From: CAYVIB01 sp964451365
GTDB taxonomy: Bacteria > Pseudomonadota > Gammaproteobacteria > Pseudomonadales > Cellvibrionaceae
Length of the DNA stretch: 64,000 nucleotides
Assembly (NCBI GenBank): GCA_964451365.1
Contig: CAYVIB010000003.1
Span: forward strand, 157,476-221,475
Direction of reading: 5' to 3'
A program made the position numbers and the translations under genes. Numbering within the stretch: the stretch's first letter is position 1; every line of letters begins with the position of its first letter. Shown here piece after piece: positions 17,229 to 24,706 of this stretch. Under the pieces are notes generated by a model, which was given only the letters and a program-made list of their open reading frames with translations, was not told where the DNA came from and made no database searches.

Positions 17229-18038
17229 TTATAGCGGACGATTCGTCGCCAGGCTGTCCATTTTTTGCCTGAAAATGCTTTCCAGGTGACGGTTGAGCTG
17301 CCGGACCTGAATGGGTTTGGGGCGATTCGGATTGATATGGTTGTCAATGAATACGGGTGACAGCACCTTAAAGCGAAAGAGGGGTGGGGAATGCGGTACC
17401 TGGTACCACTTGTTGTGTTTCTGAAGGGTTTTGGGGAAGCAGTCGACCAGCACTGGCGTAATCACGCAATTCGCGGCCAGTGCGACATTGGCGGCCCCGC
17501 GTTTGAAGTGCATATTGCCGTTGCCGGGTGTGCGCGTGCCCTCGGGGAACACGATCAGGCTCTGGCCTTGCCTGATTTTCTCCGCCGCCCGTTCCACCAG
17601 GGCCTCCCGGTCATTGCGCACATAGCCCGCCAGGGAGACGATGCCAAAGGTGAACGGGTTCTTCCACAACGCGGCCTTGACCACGCAGTTGGCGTCCGGC
17701 ACCAATGAAACCAGGAATACCACATCGAGCAGGGAAGGGTGGTTGGCGATGATCAGCTGGCCCGAGGACTTAAGTTTGTGGGTATCCACATACTGGTAGG
17801 TCAACAGCCCCATCATTCGCATCATCCGAATATAAAGCCGGCAGCCCGCCGAAATAGAGCGCCGCGTCCAGCGCTGCTTAATGCTCCACGTGATCGGGAA
17901 CGGGTAGACCACCAGCAGGAGCGCCAGCGCCAGCAGGCCCGCGCCAAGGCCAAACACGGCAAAGCTGAACCCCGTGCCGGCAATGCGCCAATACCTGTTT
18001 ATGCGATTTCCCAAGGGTTCTAACGCCAGGACTTCCAT
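17229..18038 (-). CDS. PlsC-family acyltransferase of aryl polyene locus
   Basis: A 269-residue 1-acylglycerol-3-phosphate acyltransferase-like protein. It has a hydrophobic N-terminal segment (about residues 20-48), NHPSLLD (the H-x4-D catalytic motif) near residue 100, and FPEGTRTPG near 166. AGAGG precedes the ATG at 18038. It differs from the LpxL-type acyltransferase at 9943, so the locus has two distinct acyltransferase families, presumably acting at different steps of building the lipid anchor. Confidence 0.86.
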   Translation of the reverse strand: MEVLALEPLGNRINRYWRIAGTGFSFAVFGLGAGLLALALLLVVYPFPITWSIKQRWTRRSISAGCRLYIRMMRMMGLLTYQYVDTHKLKSSGQLIIANHPSLLDVVFLVSLVPDANCVVKAALWKNPFTFGIVSLAGYVRNDREALVERAAEKIRQGQSLIVFPEGTRTPGNGNMHFKRGAANVALAANCVITPVLVDCFPKTLQKHNKWYQVPHSPPLFRFKVLSPVFIDNHINPNRPKPIQVRQLNRHLESIFRQKMDSLATNRPL

Positions 18039-18100
18039 TAATGCCTCTTTAAGGTGCGCAATTATTATTTCAGCTTAGTCGATTTCATGGCCCCGGCGGA

Positions 18101-19054
18101 TCATATATCGGCCGCCGCGCAGTGCGCCTCGATCTCCACCAGCAGGTTCTCCCGGCAGATATCCGCCCAGGTAAAAACCGCGGCTATGCCGGGATATCGC
18201 CGCTCCAGGCAGCGCTTTGCCGTGTCGTAGTCGTTCGGCGAGCGAAGATAAACCTTCAGTGACTGAACCGGCAGTGTATGGCCTATGTGTTGCAGCAGTT
18301 GGTCTATGTTATCGGCGGTCGTCTCCAACTGGCCTTCCAGCTGATTCAGCGAAGTGGACTGATGCCCGAGAATGCTTGCCGTGCCCGAGATGAACAGCAG
18401 GGGTCGCGCGGTTTCCAGGTAAGTAGCGCGCGAAAATGATGGACTGCTGGCCCCGTATTGGCGCGGGTAGCGATACGCCCGCTCCTGCAGCGGGTTTTCA
18501 TACTGAACGCCGGGAGTTTTGCACGAGAAGGCATAAATTACGGCGCCTTCGGTATGGTGTCCCAACGCCGATGCGGCCGGAAATTCAATGGATTCGATGC
18601 CCATCCGGTTAAAGGCGGACAACCTGCCAGCGCAGAATTTCTTGTATTCCTCCCGATCGCCATCTCCCGAGTTGATTTGGGGAATGTAGTTCCAGAAGCG
18701 GCACGGGTGCCGGTAATCGGTGCGGTAGAGAAATTCCAGCAATTCCAGGTAGGCGGAATGTGTGGCCTCTTCGATATTCCGGCACTGCTCCGGGCTGATC
18801 CAGACGGCCGCGCAGATTACACCCTCCGCCCGGCTCCAGTGGCAGCGCCCCGTAACACCGCGCTCAATGGTGCTTTCCCCGGCAACTTCCCATACCTCGC
18901 TCATATTGGAGGTGGGGAGCGAAACGACACCGGTGGAGATCAGGCCGGGCTGGGCGGGGGGTGAGCAGCGCTCGTCAAAGCCAACCACAGTGAGTGTGCC
19001 GGGTTTGGTTAGCAGCGTTTCCGGCGACTCGGATGAATAATAGTGACGCAACAT
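18101..19054 (-). CDS. Chorismatase, FkbO/Hyg5/XanB2 family (starter unit supply)
   Basis: A 317-residue enzyme of the chorismatase family, which has a RidA-like fold. Recognisable blocks are RFWNYIPQIN, YENPLQERAYRYPRQYGASSPSFSRA and FISGTASILGH, followed by Q-L-E-x-Q-L-E-T-T. In xanthomonadin producers the XanB2 member makes hydroxybenzoic acids from chorismate, giving the aromatic head of the polyene. That head is taken up by an AMP ligase and loaded onto an ACP; both are encoded just across the divergent promoter region. No ammonia-lyase gene is present, so this is the likely starter source. Whether it yields 3- or 4-hydroxybenzoate cannot be told from sequence by eye. Confidence 0.86.
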   Translation of the reverse strand: MLRHYYSSESPETLLTKPGTLTVVGFDERCSPPAQPGLISTGVVSLPTSNMSEVWEVAGESTIERGVTGRCHWSRAEGVICAAVWISPEQCRNIEEATHSAYLELLEFLYRTDYRHPCRFWNYIPQINSGDGDREEYKKFCAGRLSAFNRMGIESIEFPAASALGHHTEGAVIYAFSCKTPGVQYENPLQERAYRYPRQYGASSPSFSRATYLETARPLLFISGTASILGHQSTSLNQLEGQLETTADNIDQLLQHIGHTLPVQSLKVYLRSPNDYDTAKRCLERRYPGIAAVFTWADICRENLLVEIEAHCAAADI

Positions 19055-19294
19055 TAAGTGATTGACTCAATCTTTATTATTTTAACGAAGGCGCGAGTTT
19101 AAAAAAAATTGCGCCTAAAGTTAAGGGTAAATCGTGATTTGATCCTTGACCTGATATACACTCCTCCACCCTCGGCAGAGTCCTGGCGCAGTCAACGATA
19201 AGTTCTAATAATATAGTATGAACCATTACCTGCCGCGAGGCTAAAGGCGTAAAATTGCCGGTAAATGCAAATCAATCCCGAATGGAGAACGCGA
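19055..19294. promoter_or_regulatory. Divergent intergenic region between chorismatase and ACP operons
   Basis: A 240-base AT-richer spacer separates two divergent pigment operons (chorismatase leftwards, ACP-ligase rightwards), so at least two promoters should lie here. I could not assign a convincing -35/-10 pair or operator by eye. No gene longer than a few codons was found in it. Confidence 0.45.
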
Positions 19295-19564
19295 ATGTCC
19301 AAACAAACGGCTGCCGAACACGAACTGGCCAAGCTGCTGGTGGAAGCATTGAACCTGGAAGATGTGGATGCCGCCGATATCGATCCGAATGAACCTCTGT
19401 TTGGTGAGGGCCTGGGGCTGGACTCCATCGACGCGCTTGAAATCGCGCTGGCTATTTCGCAGAAATACGGCGTGCAGATGCAGGCTGAAGATGAAAGCGT
19501 GCGCGATGCCTTCGCCACCCTGGCCAGTCTGAGTGAGTTTGTTGAGCACCACAAGGCAGCCTGA
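19295..19564 (+). CDS. apeE: Acyl carrier protein of aryl polyene locus (ApeE-like)
   Basis: An 89-residue ACP with attachment Ser44 in GLGLDSIDALEIAL. GGAGAA six bases upstream of the ATG at 19295 fixes the start; an in-frame ATG at 19265 lacks a site. It is followed by the AMP ligase after 78 bases. The ligase product (aryl adenylate) is likely transferred to one of the two ACPs of the locus. Confidence 0.86.
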   Translation: MSKQTAAEHELAKLLVEALNLEDVDAADIDPNEPLFGEGLGLDSIDALEIALAISQKYGVQMQAEDESVRDAFATLASLSEFVEHHKAA

Positions 19565-19642
19565 CCAGGCGAATCAGCCTGCAATGACAGGTATGGAAAA
19601 AGCCCCGGTTTTGCCAGCCGATAAGTAGACTCTTTTCAAGCA

Positions 19643-21001
19643 ATGGTTTCGTTCTCCGCTCCCCAAAGTCACTCCCTGGTTTGCCGCGAACCGGCGGACC
19701 CCATTGTTGCGTTTACCGGCAGGGAAATCACCGTTGTTAGCGTGGGTGAATTCGTTGCGCAAGCACGGGCGTTGGCGGAATTGCTGCCGGATGCGCGGTA
19801 TGCAATTAACCTTTGCGGCAGCCGCTACTCCTTTATGTTGGCTTTTTGCGCGGTTATGTTGCGCCGGCAAACCAATCTGCTGCCGCCAAACAGGAATGTG
19901 TCGACTCAGGGAGTACTGAGCGGCCGGTACCCGCACTGCTATGTCATACACGACAACGTGGAAGTGGCGCCCGGGCTGCCGCATGTGAATGTAAACGATC
20001 TGAATATTTCCGCCCGCGGCGCCGTTTCCACCATACCGGAAATTCCCCTTGATCATCTCAGCGCGATTACCTTTACGTCCGGTTCCACCGGGGAATCCAA
20101 ACCCAACCTCAAACCCTGGCGGACCTTTGTCGAAAGCTCAAAAATCAATGCCCGCTTTATGGTGCCTGAATTCGACGAGACCCTTTACCAATTGGCGACG
20201 GTGCCTGGTCAACATATGTGGGGGCTGGAAACGTCCGTACTGCTGCCGATGTTTGCCAATATCTGCGTCGCCGACGCACGGCCGCTGTTTCCGTTGGACA
20301 TCCAGTCGGCGCTGGAAAATTTGAAGGTGCCTCGCATGCTGGTGTCCACACCGGTGCACCTGCGGGCTCTTGTTATGAGTGGAATTGAATTTCCAGCCGT
20401 GGAGAGAATACTTTCCGCCACTGCGCCGCTGGATCAAAACCTGGCCCGGCAAACCGAATCCCTTTTCCGTGGGCAATTGCGAGAAGTCTATGGCTGTAGC
20501 GAAGTGGGTTCAATGGCGTTCCGGCACACCGCCCGTGAGGATTCCTGGTATCTGTTCGACGGTATCAATTTACAAAAAAACGAGCGCGGCACCCTCGCCG
20601 GCGCCGAACACTTGCCGGAAGCGGTGCAATTGCAGGATATTCTCGAAATGTCGGGCGACCGGCATTTTCGGTTAAAGGGTCGCGATTCCGATATGATCGA
20701 AATTGCCGGCAAGCGCGGTTCGCTGCAGGAAGTAAACAGAATATTGCTCTCCATTCCCGGTGTTAAAGATGGCGTGGTGTTTTATCCACAACAGGATAAA
20801 GCCGTGGGCCGTTTGGTGGCGATTGTGGTGCTTGCGGAGGGAACGAAAAAGGAAGAGGTGATTGCGGGTTTCCGCGCGCACCTGGATGCGGCATTTGTTC
20901 CCCGCCCCGTTTATGTAGTGGATGCGTTGCCGAGGGAGGAGAACGGAAAATTGTCCAGCAAAAAGGTGCTGGAATTTTATTTGGCGCTAAGGGAGAGGTA
21001 G
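19643..21001 (+). CDS. apeH: ApeH-type acyl/aryl-AMP ligase
   Basis: A 452-residue adenylate-forming enzyme. ITFTSGSTGESKPNLK (ATP loop) is at about residues 142-157, YGCSEVGSMAFR is the A5-like motif, FRLKGRDSDMIEIAGKRGSL the A7-A8 region, and PREENGKLSSKK supplies the A10 lysine near residue 437. It should activate the hydroxybenzoate made by the neighbouring chorismatase and charge an ACP. It is shorter than classical CoA ligases, as is usual for the aryl polyene family. It converges with the halogenase-like gene 16 bases downstream. Confidence 0.86.
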   Translation: MVSFSAPQSHSLVCREPADPIVAFTGREITVVSVGEFVAQARALAELLPDARYAINLCGSRYSFMLAFCAVMLRRQTNLLPPNRNVSTQGVLSGRYPHCYVIHDNVEVAPGLPHVNVNDLNISARGAVSTIPEIPLDHLSAITFTSGSTGESKPNLKPWRTFVESSKINARFMVPEFDETLYQLATVPGQHMWGLETSVLLPMFANICVADARPLFPLDIQSALENLKVPRMLVSTPVHLRALVMSGIEFPAVERILSATAPLDQNLARQTESLFRGQLREVYGCSEVGSMAFRHTAREDSWYLFDGINLQKNERGTLAGAEHLPEAVQLQDILEMSGDRHFRLKGRDSDMIEIAGKRGSLQEVNRILLSIPGVKDGVVFYPQQDKAVGRLVAIVVLAEGTKKEEVIAGFRAHLDAAFVPRPVYVVDALPREENGKLSSKKVLEFYLALRER

Positions 21002-21017
21002 CGGAAGATGTTTTGAT

Positions 21018-22586
21018 TTAACAAAACAACTGCCTGTACCCTCCAAGCAATTCCTTTTCCTCGTCGCCAATTTCAGCTTTGGAGTTGTCGTTCAACATTG
21101 AAATGACGAATCCGGAAATTTTTTCCAGCATGTTAACGTTTCTGCTCAACTGTTCGTTCGTTTGCAGTTGTCCCGCTTCCATCAATACTTTATTGAAATA
21201 CTGTAGGCAGGGAATCTCGTACTGATTCATAAACACACCGCGGGCCGGCAGTACCAGTCGCTTTTTTGCCCGTTCCCGAAAGCGGGCCTGTATTATTGAA
21301 TTGTACTGTTGTGCTTTTTGCAACGTCATGCTGTTGGATCGTATCCAGCCTATGTCCGAAATCGTTCCCTGGAAGAAAAGCAGGCTCAGCACACCCCAGT
21401 AATAAGCGTAGTCCCAAAGCAGTTTCAGCCCCATCATTTTGCGGTCGCCAAAGCCGCCGTATTCGCCGGTATAAAGCGAAAGCGTGCTTTCGTAAAAGGA
21501 GTTGAACAGTTTCTGGTAGATGGCGCTGTCCAGCCGGATATCGGCACCGGATTTTTGCCTGGTGATCAATTCGCTGACGAACGTGTTATTGATGGCGATA
21601 AAGTCGCTGCCGGGCGAATAGAACGGGTCGGTAAAAAAACCCGCCTCGCCGGTAATGGCCCAGCCGTTGTCGCCGAACAGTTGCTTGCAGCTGTGGGAAT
21701 AATCTTTAATCGCCGCGAAATCCAGCACTTGCGCGCCTTCGATGGCGGTCGCCAGGTGCGGTTGATTCCGTTGTATCCATTTTTTTGTATTTTCGATCGT
21801 GCTGAAGTCGTTTTCGCTGAAAACGATGTCGTCCATCACGATACCGATACTTGTCACGCCCGAGGCGAGGGGGATAATCCAGACCCAATAGCCCGGTCCC
21901 ATTAAATGGTTGGTGCTGAGCCAGCGCTTCCGGCTGGGCATGCAGCGCTGGTGCCACTCACGGTTGTCCGTCCAGTCGTCAATTTCAATTCGTCTGTCGA
22001 TTCTGAACCACGCGGCATTGCCGCTGTGTTGACTGGCTTTTGCGAGGTTCAGTTTGTTTTTTAACAGGGATTGGCGGCCAGCGGAATCAACCAGCCAGTT
22101 TGAGATGAATTGCCGGTTATCCCTTTCGCCGCCGGCGGTGACGGTATAGTGTTTGTCGCCCATATCAATTGACTGGATAGCGACACCATCGACAATGCGC
22201 ACGCCCATTTCTGTCAATGTTCGCGCCAGATGATTTTCTATCACGCCGCGATCAATCTGGTAGGTGGGAATGCCGAATGTCTGGCTGACTCCCATTTCGT
22301 CAAGCTCCGAAAAATCACCCCCGGATTCGCCGAAAAAACAGCGGATGCCGAATTTCTTTAAATGCTTTTCCCTGAAATGTTCGCGCAGGCCGATGGTTTC
22401 GGTAAGGTAGTGCGAACCGATTTCCACCGTGGACTCGCCGATTTTTGCCACGGCTTCCGGAACGGGAAAGGTATTTTTTTCCAGTACAACAATATCGAGA
22501 TCGTTAACCCGGCTTTTGAGTTGGTGCGCCAGGCTTAAACCCGCCAGGCCGCCGCCGGCAATAATTACATCGGTGCGATTGGTCAC
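21018..22586 (-). CDS. Flavin-dependent halogenase-like protein in aryl polyene operon
   Basis: A 522-residue FAD protein with the N-terminal dinucleotide loop IIAGGGLAGLSLA (residues 8-20). The W-x-W-x-I-P signature of flavin-dependent halogenases appears as WVWIIP at residues 234-239. A lysine (about Lys78, in LKKFGIRCFF) sits where the haloamine-forming lysine is found. GEAGFFTDPFYSPGSDFIAI is the second FAD-binding block. It overlaps the chain-length-factor gene by 4 bases (ATGA), so it belongs to the apeO-apeC operon. Xanthomonadins are brominated aryl polyenes, so ring or chain halogenation is a reasonable role. A non-halogenating monooxygenase remains possible. Confidence 0.78.
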   Translation of the reverse strand: MTNRTDVIIAGGGLAGLSLAHQLKSRVNDLDIVVLEKNTFPVPEAVAKIGESTVEIGSHYLTETIGLREHFREKHLKKFGIRCFFGESGGDFSELDEMGVSQTFGIPTYQIDRGVIENHLARTLTEMGVRIVDGVAIQSIDMGDKHYTVTAGGERDNRQFISNWLVDSAGRQSLLKNKLNLAKASQHSGNAAWFRIDRRIEIDDWTDNREWHQRCMPSRKRWLSTNHLMGPGYWVWIIPLASGVTSIGIVMDDIVFSENDFSTIENTKKWIQRNQPHLATAIEGAQVLDFAAIKDYSHSCKQLFGDNGWAITGEAGFFTDPFYSPGSDFIAINNTFVSELITRQKSGADIRLDSAIYQKLFNSFYESTLSLYTGEYGGFGDRKMMGLKLLWDYAYYWGVLSLLFFQGTISDIGWIRSNSMTLQKAQQYNSIIQARFRERAKKRLVLPARGVFMNQYEIPCLQYFNKVLMEAGQLQTNEQLSRNVNMLEKISGFVISMLNDNSKAEIGDEEKELLGGYRQLFC

Positions 22587-23383
22587 GTTGTCCGTCTCAG
22601 GGTTATTGAAGTGGCGGCGCTTAATGGCAGGCTGACAATTTTGTTATTTTCGCTTTTTGCCACGCACTCCAGCAGGCTGAGAATTTTGGCCGAGGGGTTA
22701 TCCTGGTACAACGGCATCAGCTTTTCATTGGCCAGTGGCGGCCAGGTTTGGGATTCGCCCGTGATTTCCATTTCGAATGTGGCGAAAGTTTTTTCACCCA
22801 CCGGCGCGCCCTCGGGCGCGATCACCACCGCCGCGGCGAACGGAAAAGTGTTTTTTAACAAATCCTTGAGAATATCCGCCGCCGGCGCGTCGAAAAGGGT
22901 AATCAGTAGCGGTTTGTTTTCGAATATGCATTGACTCACGCCTTCCAGCAGGGTGACCGCCACGGTTTTCTCGAAACCGGCAACAGAGTTGGCCGCCTGC
23001 ATGCAATCGGTGCTGATGGTCCAGTAACCCGCGGCGGCATTGTGTACGGAATTGTGGAACCTGGTGGGCGATAACTGCATCGTCTCGGTGTTCAACACCT
23101 TGCACATATAGTCGGTAATCTCGGTATCGCCCAGGCCGGAGGCAAAAACACAGGTGAGTTTTTTGGGGTCGATACCGGCATTTTGCGATGCCTGCCAGGC
23201 GACATCCACGGCGAGTTTGACCGGTAGTGGGGCGCGGCGGCGCTCGTTGGCGGGAATGATTTCCGGTTTGGGTGACGGCGGCTGTTCAACGCTAATACTG
23301 TTGCCGTTTAACAGGGAGGACAAGTCTTCCCAGTTGTTGAATCCCGGCCCCCAGGTGCCGATACCGATAATACTGAATTTCAT
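22583..23383 (-). CDS. apeC: ApeC-type chain length factor (inactive ketosynthase homologue)
   Basis: A 266-residue protein resembling only the N-terminal part of ketosynthases, as in the aryl polyene chain-length-factor family. SPTRFHNSVHNAAAGYWTI is its characteristic block. The HGT and GH catalytic histidine motifs of true KS enzymes are absent, consistent with a non-catalytic partner. It lies 10 bases downstream of apeO, its expected heterodimer partner, and overlaps the halogenase-like gene. Confidence 0.83.
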   Translation of the reverse strand: MKFSIIGIGTWGPGFNNWEDLSSLLNGNSISVEQPPSPKPEIIPANERRRAPLPVKLAVDVAWQASQNAGIDPKKLTCVFASGLGDTEITDYMCKVLNTETMQLSPTRFHNSVHNAAAGYWTISTDCMQAANSVAGFEKTVAVTLLEGVSQCIFENKPLLITLFDAPAADILKDLLKNTFPFAAAVVIAPEGAPVGEKTFATFEMEITGESQTWPPLANEKLMPLYQDNPSAKILSLLECVAKSENNKIVSLPLSAATSITLRRTT

Positions 23384-23393
23384 TTTTATATCT

Positions 23394-24632
23394 TTAAACC
23401 TCGTCCCTGCTAAAAATCAGGCAACAGTTGTTACCGCCGAAACCGAACGAATTATTCATGACATGGGTGAGTGCTTTTTCGCTGTTGCGGGCGGACATAT
23501 TCAGTATCAGGTTTTTATCCAGGTTTTCCAGGTTTAATGTTCCAGGCACGAAATTATTTTGCAACGCCTCTATGGTGATAATGGCTTCGGTAATACCGGC
23601 GGCGCCCAAGGTGTGCCCCGTCCAGCCCTTGGTGGATGACGCGCTTGTTTTTTGCCGGTTAAACATGTCGCCAATCAGGTGACCCTCGATCAGGTCATTG
23701 GCGCGGCTGGCCGTGCCGTGCAGGTTGATGTAATCAATATCGCCGGTGGACAGGCCGGCCACCTCCAGCGCGGCATTTATCGCCCGCCGGGCGCCTTCAC
23801 CTTCCGGGTGGGGATGCGACATATGGTGGGCATCGGAACTTTCGCCAAAACCGTTCAGGCGAGGCAGGTTCTTTTTTTCGATTCCCGTCTTTTCGAGATA
23901 GTCGGCTTTGACCAGAATGGCGAAACCGGCCGCTTCTCCCAGGTTAATTCCGTCCCGTTTTTCGTCGAACGGTTTGCACGGGTTGGGGGACACCAATTGC
24001 AGCGAATGAAAACCGTGAATCACGCTTAAACAAAGGCTGTCGACACCACCGACGAGCACCGCGTCGACAACGCCGCACGCCAGCCAGCGGGCGCCGGTGG
24101 CAAACACTTTCGCGGACGACGAGCAGGCGGTATTAATGGTGATGGCCGGTCCGGTGATGCCGGTGCGGTGCGCGACGAACAAACCGGGCGCGTGCGGGTT
24201 GTGCACCTGGCGTTGGCGGAACGCCGGTTTTAATCCGCCTTCGTCCGTTAAGTGGCGATACGCCTGTTCCGTGCGGTCGATGCTCGATGTGCTGGAGCCC
24301 ATAACCAGCCCTACACGGCTGGGTGAATAGTGCTTTATCACCTGCCCGAGCGACGACATCAGGCTTCCCTGTTCCAGGCCAACGGCCGCCAGCGTATTGT
24401 TGCGGCTCTGCCATTGGAGTTCGGAATCAGGCCATTGGTAATCATCAATTTCCGCCACCCGGCCGACCCAGGTTTCCAGGTGAGAGTGGGGAATATTGTT
24501 GGGTTTCAGGCCGCTGGTCTGCTCGCGCAGCGCGTGCCTAAGCGCGGGCAGCCCCGTTCCCGCCGCACTGGTGGATTCATAATCCAGCACCCAGACGGCG
24601 GGGGATGGGGAAAAAGGTTGTTTATTGGTCAT
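23394..24632 (-). CDS. apeO: ApeO-type beta-ketoacyl-ACP synthase
   Basis: A 412-residue KS with active Cys in INTACSSSAKVFATG (about residue 170), His in INLHGTASRANDL and His in GWTGHTLGAAGITE, plus the C-terminal NNSFGFGGNN motif. Together with the ApeC-like protein it should form the elongating KS:CLF pair that sets polyene length. It is the first gene of the three-gene minus-strand operon apeO-apeC-halogenase. The hybrid kinase stop lies 74 bases upstream, so a promoter may lie in that gap. Confidence 0.88.
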   Translation of the reverse strand: MTNKQPFSPSPAVWVLDYESTSAAGTGLPALRHALREQTSGLKPNNIPHSHLETWVGRVAEIDDYQWPDSELQWQSRNNTLAAVGLEQGSLMSSLGQVIKHYSPSRVGLVMGSSTSSIDRTEQAYRHLTDEGGLKPAFRQRQVHNPHAPGLFVAHRTGITGPAITINTACSSSAKVFATGARWLACGVVDAVLVGGVDSLCLSVIHGFHSLQLVSPNPCKPFDEKRDGINLGEAAGFAILVKADYLEKTGIEKKNLPRLNGFGESSDAHHMSHPHPEGEGARRAINAALEVAGLSTGDIDYINLHGTASRANDLIEGHLIGDMFNRQKTSASSTKGWTGHTLGAAGITEAIITIEALQNNFVPGTLNLENLDKNLILNMSARNSEKALTHVMNNSFGFGGNNCCLIFSRDEV

Positions 24633-24706
24633 CGGGTACGGATTTGGAGTGCTTTAAAGCTGGAAAGTGTAGCCGGAATCGGGACGGCGGTCTAACCCGG
24701 TCCGTG

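Noticed and set aside
21018..22586. Assignment as geranylgeranyl reductase or carotenoid enzyme
   Set aside because: The W-x-W-x-I-P motif and the polyene operon context favour the halogenase family, and no carotenoid genes are nearby.
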